Positions 58,201 to 64,000 of a DNA stretch of 64,000 nucleotides are shown one piece after another. A program made the position numbers and the translations under genes. Positions within the stretch are counted from its first letter, which is position 1; each line of letters begins with the position of its first letter. The stretch is from NCBI GenBank assembly GCA_030267565.1, contig BRXU01000014.1, positions 2,330,001 through 2,394,000 on the forward strand, written 5' to 3'. The DNA is from Pleodorina starrii (Eukaryota > Chlorophyta > Chlorophyceae > Chlamydomonadales > Volvocaceae). Under the pieces are notes generated by a model. It did no database searches. It saw only the letters and a program-made list of their open reading frames with translations, and was not told where the DNA came from.

Positions 58201-61200
58201 CAGTGGGTGAGCATGGCGGTAAACTGATGAGTGACCACTGCCCTGTTTATCTGTGTCTTAGCGTCCGCGCGGCGGACAATCGGACGCGCAGGGGGGCACG
58301 TGGTCAACACGCGCGCTTTAATGTACGCCAGTGGCAACGCTATGCCCAGGCTTTTGCAACGGATGACGCTCCGGTTCTAACTAGGATTTCCGCTATTATG
58401 GCCGAGCTCGGGGGGCAAATCAACGCCACGCAGGCTATCGATTTGTTGGGTAAGGAGCTTGCCCAAGTGCTGTCACAGGTGTTTGGCCGGCCCCGCGGCC
58501 GCGCTCAAGTTCGTGGACAGGGTGATGCACCTTGGTGGACGGAGGAGTGTGCGGTTGCTCGTACGGCTATGCTCAATCACAAAGCCCGCATGCGCACGGA
58601 GGGAACCCTTAACGACCCGACTGCTCGTGCGGAATTCAGTCGTCTCCGTACGCATTATCAGCGCCTCATCCGTAACGCTAGAGATGCATACCGCACGTCT
58701 GAGTTTGAAAGCCTGTTAGGGGCGTGCCAGAGCAACCCGCGCGCCTTCTGGAAAATCGTGAACGCGACTCTGGGTGAGGATTGTCCTATTTCAGACGTGG
58801 GCGTTTGGAGTGAGTACTTTGAAAACTTGTTTAACGGCAACACGAATGCCGGCAGAGACGCAGATGTAGAGGCCATCCTTAGTTTTATCAACGGAGTTCA
58901 CGGTCGTGAGGGTGGCGGGGGATGGGAGGATAGCGCAGGCGCTCGGCCCAGCCGGGTTGAGCTAGCCGCGTCACTGAATTCCCCTTTCACCGTGGAGGAA
59001 GTTGGCTTGGTTATCTCATCGCTTAGCAACAATAAGTCGAGTGGGTTAGATAGCGTCCCGGCCGAATGTTATAAGTACGCCAAGCGGGAGGTTGAAGGGC
59101 GTTTCTTTAATGTGCTCACACCCCATGTCCATCGCTTGTTTGAACACATCCGCAGTACTGGTGACTTCCCTGCTCAGTTCGAGGTGTCCTGTCTCACGCC
59201 TATCCATAAGAAGGGCGACGTTCACGAAAAAGGCAACTATCGCGGCCTGGCGGTAGGTGGGGCCTTAGCTAAGTGCTATGCGGCCATTTTGGAGCGGCGG
59301 CTTAGTCGTTGGGGGGAATTGGCGCAGGCTCGATCTCCGTTTCAGGGTGGCTTTCGCGCGAAAATTGGCACTATCCACAATCTGTTGTTATTGCGTCATC
59401 TCACCGACAGGCATAGGACAGGGCCCCCTAGTAGCACTCCGCTTTTTGTTTGCCAGGTTGATTTTGAAAAGGCCTTTGATCGCGTTCCACGTCAGCTACT
59501 CTGGCAGCGTCTTTGTAACGCCGAGGTTACAGGTGCCGTACAAGCGGCTAGCATAAAGCCTAAGAAAGGCGTCGCACAGTATCTCGAGTAGCCTTTGCTC
59601 CGCCCAATCATGACATTGGTATCGAGACCAGTACTGTCGTACAGTTTCTCAGAGGTCGTCAGTTCGATCCCTGGTAGTCGCGGTAAGGCTTCCACTCCAG
59701 AAAACCTTGCAAATGAAGGCTAGAGGCATGTGCGCTCGGCATGACCTGACTTGGGAGGTGGTTGGCCCCAATGCCGAAGACCTGGCTAAGACCCCAGGCA
59801 TGCAAAGGTGGTGAACGGCGGAGTGGACTGTGCACAGACACTGCGAGGACGCAGTGAGGACCGAGGACGTTCCCTTCAGGGGGGGGGGAATGTAACGCCG
59901 AGGTTACAGGTGCCGTACAAGCGGCTAGCATAAAGCCTAAGAAAGGCGTCGCACAGCATCTCGAGTAGCCTTTGCTCCGCCCAATCATGACAGTCTTCGT
60001 GAGCGTGGATTGCACGGGGCTATGCTCGACGCCCTGATGGCCGGTTATGATCGGGTTGTTTTGCGTGTGAAGGTCAATGGTAAACTTGGCGACCCCTTTG
60101 AGGCTATGCAAGGTGTCAAACAGGGCTGTCCCCTTAGCCCCACTCTATTCGGGTTTTTCGTCGAAGGGTTTGCGGACTACGTAGAAGCTAAGGATAAACT
60201 TGCCCCGGCCGCCATGTGTGCTAACGAATGCCCGGTAGTTGATGGGCTGCGCGTTCCTCTCATCCTTTACGCCGATGATCTCAATCTTTTTGCGTTTAGC
60301 CACCGCCGTCTGATGTGTCTCTTGCAGGCGTTGTCTGAGTGGTGTACTGCCTTTGGTCTGACGGTTCACACCCGTAAGTGCGAGGTTGTGTATTTTCACC
60401 CGTCCCAGAACTTACGAGACCTTGCGTACCGTTTGGTTAAGGTTGGCATGAGGCGTATAGTAGGCAACACGATCCGCTTTGAGGAGATGGAGTGGGCGCG
60501 TCGCGCTAGGTACCTAGCGTTACATTACGGTCCGGAGGCACCTTTCGAGGCATGCACAGACGAGCTATTCGGTGCGGGACAACGTGCGGTTTTTGCTCTC
60601 GTTAACAAGCTTCGTAGACGTGGTTTGTTCGTTCCTAGGGTCGCCCTCAAGTGCTTCGACGTGCAGATCTGCGCCATCCTTTCCTATGGGGTACAGGTCT
60701 GGGGCCCGTCGTACATTCTGCAAGTGGTCGAACGTGATCGCGATCCCCAAGGCCGGTACTGCTATTTTGAAAAGGCGCTAGAGAATCGGATGGTTGGGCT
60801 GCAACGCATGTACTTGAAGATGCTCGCGGGTCTGCGCAAGATTCCGGATAACAAAATCCTGTTCAGGGAATTCGGGCAGCGCCCGTTGCATGTTCACTGG
60901 GCTTCCCTCATCTACCGTTTCTGGAACAAGCTGGTTGATGCGAAGGGTTCGGTATTCCATAGAGTGTTTCGTGAGGAAATTCGGCTTGCCCTTCAATCAG
61001 ACCTGTCAGGTCATGGGTGGGGAGCCTTGGTTTTACGAGGACTCAGGTGTTTGGGACAGGACCACTGGCCGGAGCCCCCGCCGGGTCTTGATTTGGAGGG
61101 CCAAGTCGACTTTGTTGCGTCGCGTTCGCTTAATATTGGGAATTTGATTTGGACGTTGGAGCAGAGGTTTGATGAAGACTGGCTTAACAGCAGGCTTCTC

Positions 61201-63741
61201 ACGCCCCCGCGTGAGTTCGTTTCTGATAACCACAAGCCCGGTGTGAAGATGTGTCGGCACACGCACTGGATGGGGATGCCGAAACATACGGCTGGGTATA
61301 TCCCCCCCAAACCCTATGCTTCTCTTATGCGTTTTCGTCTAGGAGCCTGGCCTATTGAGAATAATCGGCCTGCTGGACGGCAGACGTCTGAGCGTACTTG
61401 TAGGGTCTGTGATAGTGGTACTGAAGACGAATATCATCTGCTGTTGGAGTGTTCGGCGTACGACGATATACGTCAGGGTTTTAGCACCCTAGGTGTCATT
61501 TTAGGCGACTACGTTTCACCGCCTATGCTTGCTGTTACGGGCGCGGACAATCAACGCGGCTTAGCTGAACTAGTTCACAACATCTGGGTTCGGCGGTCTT
61601 CTATGCTAGTTTGAATGTTTGTCCATTTTACCTGTCTTCGTTGTGATCCTGCTTTAGTTTCTGCTTGGCGACATAGTTCTTAGTTCCTTTTTGACCTGCC
61701 TATTCTCGCGGTCCATGAGCCTCCTGGCTCGTCTGGGCCTTATGAGCTCTCGAGCTTGTAATAATACAAAAAAAAGGTTTACGGCGCAGCTCTCTTCTTA
61801 TACGTATGCCTTGATTAACTTTTCAGACGGTGCATACTTTCCAAAGCATGCAATGTGTCTCCGATTTTCGTGAAGTCCAACCCGGCAGAAATATGAGCTC
61901 CGATCAGCGGTTCAGCGGTACTTATTTCTGCGCGGCATAGTTTCAGTCATATGTAAACACAGCCTACGTTTGGCGAGAAGTTCGCAGTGGGAACGCGATG
62001 GAGATCGCCGAGCGCTTGTTATACCAAGTATATGACATAACTGAACGATTGGTCTTGAAGGAAATCAAAACTATGCTAAATTGAGGTTGTACTGGCTGTA
62101 ACGGGGCGAGGGATCAACGTTTGGTCAATTACAACCCCCCCTGGGGCCACGTTAGACTTTTTGGCCAAGTAACGTGTAACGGACCCGTTACCCCATGCGA
62201 ACTGACCACGTTTCCTGTAAAGTGATAACGTAACGTGTCATGTAAACCCAGCATCAACAGAAGGACCAACAGAAGGCAGCCAAAAAAGAGGCACCCACCC
62301 TGCCACCCACCCACTCACCCACCCACCAGCCCCCAACGCATTCCAACGCATATTACAACACCCCAACCCCAACCCAACCCCCACCCAAGCGCCCTACCTC
62401 GTCAATGAACACGATCCCGTCTTGCTCCGCCGCCCGAATTGCCTCCCGCGTGATCTGATCCGAGGACAGCAGCTTCTCACTCTCAGCCTCCTCCAGACGT
62501 GATCGGGCCTCCGACACCTTCAGGGTTTTCTTGCCGCCGCCCCGCCCGCCGCCACCGCCGCCGCCGCCCATGCCCATCCCAGGCGCCGCGCCGCCGCCAA
62601 ACGGACCCGCGGGTCGGTCCGGGCGGGAAAAGAGCTTGTCCAGCAGGATCACCCCGCCGGGGCCGAAATCCAGCTTGCCGCCGCCTGATCCGGATCCAGA
62701 TCCGCCGGATCCAGATCCATCGAGCAGCGCGGCGTCGATCTCCACATTGGTATCGTCGATCTCGCCTGAGTGCGATCACGGGGGAGATCGCGGGGGAGGA
62801 AGTCCGGGGAGATGAGGCGACTGAGGAGAGACGTGTGCTCTTAACCTTCTCCCGCCCCCCGCGGCCCTCCCCCCCCTCCATCTCTCCCCCCTCCGCCTCT
62901 CCCCCCTCCCCCCCCTCCTCCGCCTCACCTCGGCGGTACATCTCCCGGAACATCTCCAACGTATCCGCACTCGCGTGCTGCCCCACCAGCGCCCGAAGGA
63001 TGATCGCCTCGGCCCGCCGAGCAGAGTGGACGGAGAGACGCTCCTTGGCGCGCTGCCGTACAAGGACGAGCGCGGCCTCCACCAGGTCCTGCACCGTGCG
63101 TAGGGGACGAGCACACGGAGAACGAGCAGATGGGGGGATGAGCGGGGGATGGGGAGTGGGGAGAGCAGGGACGAACCAGTCAGTCAGTCAGCCAACGGTT
63201 GCCGGTTTTATACCCCGGTTTTCCTCTTCCACGGACGCCCCTCTGATCCCCGCGACGTCCCCCCTCCCTTGAGCCGTGCTTTGGCCCCTTCTCCGCACCC
63301 GCACTCACCGCACTCACCGCACTCACCCCCCGCAACCCCGCACTCACCTTGATGATTTCCTCCACGTCCCTCCCCACGTACCCCAGCTCCGTGTACTTGG
63401 TGGCCTCCACCTGCGCAGCACCACACCACCACCACCACCAGCAGCAGCAGCAGCAGCAGCAGCAGATCCAGGGGGGGCCAGGCGCCCGAGGGGGACCGAC
63501 GGGGGCGAATGACACCGTCAATCGTTGACCGGACGAGACCGCAGCGGAGGAGCGGAGAGAAGCGGTCTCCGGAGAACGCCGCCCACCGCGAGTTCGGGTT
63601 TCGGAGCGATTGAGATTCCAGTTGAAGACAACTGAAAGCCCCCCCCCCCCAGCCCCCCCAGCCCACCTTTACAAAGGGCGCATCCGCCAGTTTGGCCAGC
63701 CGCCTCGCCACCTCGGTCTTGCCGCAGCCCGTAGGGCCCAC
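55203..63741 (-). CDS. hslU: HslU, ATP-dependent unfoldase of the HslVU protease (5' end outside the window)
   Basis: Eight exons join in frame: 63667-63741, 63348-63410, 62929-63088, 62398-62765, 56640-56846, 56363-56461, 55616-55818, 55203-55290 (420 residues to the stop). Motifs match bacterial HslU throughout: Walker [10 protein letters not shown], pore loop [15 protein letters not shown] in the I domain, Walker [73 protein letters not shown], and the C-terminal tail DLSRYVL that docks into HslV. HslU unfolds proteins and feeds them to the HslV peptidase; in algae and protists the complex is organellar, usually mitochondrial. About 50 N-terminal residues and any targeting peptide lie beyond 64000. 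A Gly-rich insertion lies in the I domain. The 5551-bp intron at 56847-62397 contains nested transposons. Confidence 0.95.
59514..59615 (+). repeat. TRIM 5' long terminal repeat
   Basis: 102 bp, TG...CA. It contains the short inverted repeat TGTAAC...GTTACA at its outer end. Confidence 0.88.
59891..59992 (+). repeat. TRIM 3' long terminal repeat
   Basis: 102 bp, identical to the left copy except for T to C within CACAG(T/C)ATCTC. It is followed by the second GTCTT. Confidence 0.88.
61927..62397. other. remaining HslU intron sequence
   Basis: No gene is seen. GTAACGTGTAACGGACCCGTTACC near 62168-62192 contains a GTAACGG/CCGTTAC dyad. CCACCCACTCACCCACC and CCCAACCCAACCC repeats precede the donor-side exon. 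The intron outside the transposons is about 1.1 kb, still longer than other introns in this gene. Confidence 0.5.
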
Positions 63742-64000
63742 CTGGAGAGAGGAAAACATGGTTACGGCAGTACGAATGTACGGCATAAGAAGATAAAAAT
63801 GTCGTTGCGCATCAATAATAGTGGTAGTAGGTTCCGCGGGGTTGGGTTGGGTTGGGTTGGGTCGAGTCGGGTTGGGTTGGGTTGGTGTCTAGGACGGCTC
63901 AGCCACCCCAACCCCCGACCTAGCCCGGCGGCGGCGGTGTGTCAACCTGGGGTGATGGCCCCCATCCCGTCGGCCGATCCCGCCCCCATCCGCCAGGGCC
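63742..64000. other. HslU intron at the window edge
   Basis: The acceptor of the Walker A exon is at 63742-63744 (gene strand CAG). Beyond it a GGGTT array (about 63840-63887) and GC-rich sequence follow, with no upstream HslU exon before the window ends. Confidence 0.6.

Larger units (their letters stand above)
59514..59992 (+). mobile_element. TRIM-like miniature LTR retrotransposon
   Basis: Two 102-bp direct repeats (59514-59615 and 59891-59992) begin TGTAACGCCG and end CATGACA, the TG...CA of LTRs. They differ at one base only. The insertion is flanked by a perfect 5-bp duplication GTCTT (59509-59513 and 59993-59997). One base after the left LTR is TGGTATCGAGACC, ending in the TGG complementary to tRNA CCA and similar to initiator-Met primer sites. 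AGGGGGGGGGGAA directly before the right LTR is a polypurine tract. The 275-bp interior has no gag or pol frame, so the element is non-autonomous. Confidence 0.9.
57591..61614 (+). pseudogene. LINE endonuclease / reverse transcriptase, interrupted by a TRIM-like element
   Basis: The first part, to 59513, has endonuclease motifs [17 protein letters not shown] and SDHCPV. The reverse-transcriptase start follows: [34 protein letters not shown], and motif A DFEKAFDR. The second part, 59998-61614, has motif [12 protein letters not shown], motif C YADD, and a C-terminal C-x2-C-x8-H-x4-C (CRVCDSG...HLLLEC). The 479-bp insertion plus its 5-bp target duplication breaks the frame; leaving these out, the two parts are in the same frame with no other stop. 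The original ORF would therefore be otherwise undamaged (about 1179 codons here) except for the missing 5' end. It is related to algal LINEs; I cannot fix the clade. Confidence 0.9.
57589..61773 (+). mobile_element. 5'-truncated non-LTR retrotransposon (LINE) in an HslU intron
   Basis: The segment encodes an apurinic-type endonuclease part and a reverse transcriptase on the strand opposite to HslU. It is flanked by AAGGTTTACG at 57579-57588 and 61774-61783 (candidate target-site duplication), and its right end carries an A-rich tail (AATAATACAAAAAAAA). The endonuclease lacks its N-terminal third, as expected for 5' truncation. The left copy of the flanking repeat lies in three near-tandem GGTTTAC units, so the boundary is uncertain by a few bases. 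Confidence 0.78.
57442..61926. mobile_element. possible small inverted-repeat element split by the LINE
   Basis: AATAAGTACCGCTGAACCGC at 57442-57461 is the exact reverse complement of 61907-61926. The LINE proposed at 57589-61773 sits almost centrally between the two (127 bp from one and 133 bp from the other). Removing the LINE and one copy of its putative target duplication would leave a segment of about 290 bp with 20-bp terminal inverted repeats, the size of a MITE. No target-site duplication is visible outside the repeats, so the element identity is inference. Confidence 0.4.

Noticed and set aside
59514..59992. Alternative reading of the insertion as a local tandem duplication
   Set aside because: The two 102-bp repeats are separated by unrelated sequence, have TG...CA ends and are flanked by a 5-bp target duplication that a simple duplication would not produce.
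1..64000. CRISPR arrays, bacterial operons, riboswitches
   Set aside because: Spliced genes and algal features show nuclear eukaryotic DNA. The direct repeats seen are minisatellites without unique spacers.
1..64000. tRNA and rRNA genes
   Set aside because: No cloverleaf with conserved T-loop and A-box sequences and no rRNA core sequence was recognised by eye; a covariance-model scan was not possible.

Overview
The window is nuclear DNA of a green alga, most likely a chlamydomonadalean or volvocine species. Coding exons are very GC-rich, with long runs encoding Ala, Gly and Pro. Genes have many short introns with GT-AG borders (often GTGAGT, GTGGGT or GTGCGT donors). Introns are full of simple repeats, and several carry short CCCTAAA/CCCTAAAA telomere-like blocks. 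One TGTAA sequence, the usual chlorophycean polyadenylation signal, follows a stop codon. I cannot name the species.

Layout. (1) 2.9-15.9 kb, minus strand: a transmembrane tyrosine-kinase-like receptor (receptor kinase A). Its last five coding exons and 3' flank (about 3.5 kb) are tandemly duplicated, and the copies meet at a perfect 60-bp palindrome. (2) 16.3-20.9 kb, plus: a DNA 3'-phosphatase of the PNKP family joined to a DNA polymerase X-type helix-hairpin-helix domain. It is divergent from receptor kinase A. (3) 21.3-24.4 kb, plus: a patatin-like phospholipase. (4) 24.4-27.4 kb: no supported gene. (5) 27.4-34.5 kb, minus: a long coiled-coil plus leucine-rich-repeat protein in 14 exons. 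(6) 35.4-36.3 kb, plus: a small disordered protein of unknown function. (7) 36.3-38.8 kb: no supported gene. (8) 38.8-45.7 kb, plus: receptor kinase B, a paralogue of A with different intron positions. (9) 45.7-48.7 kb: repeats and two isolated exon-like segments. (10) 48.7-54.0 kb, minus: a large low-complexity protein with one MSP/ASH-like immunoglobulin fold. (11) 55.2 kb to beyond the right edge, minus: HslU, the ATPase of the HslVU protease, lacking only its first exons.

The 5.55-kb HslU intron holds a nest of transposable elements. A non-LTR retrotransposon (LINE, antisense to HslU) is interrupted in its reverse transcriptase by a 479-bp TRIM-like miniature LTR element with 102-bp LTRs, a 5-bp target duplication, a primer-binding-site-like sequence and a polypurine tract. 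The LINE itself sits between 20-bp inverted repeats that may mark an older small element.

The genes do not form a pathway. Receptor kinases A and B are one family: secretion signal, N-glycosylated beta-rich ectodomain, one membrane span, long disordered juxtamembrane region, kinase with HGDLNPNN in place of HRD. They probably sense something at the cell surface. The other genes concern DNA-end repair, lipid hydrolysis, mitochondrial or plastid proteolysis, and possibly cilia. All gene models were joined by hand from splice sites and reading phase. Every exon join listed keeps frame, but none has transcript support here.
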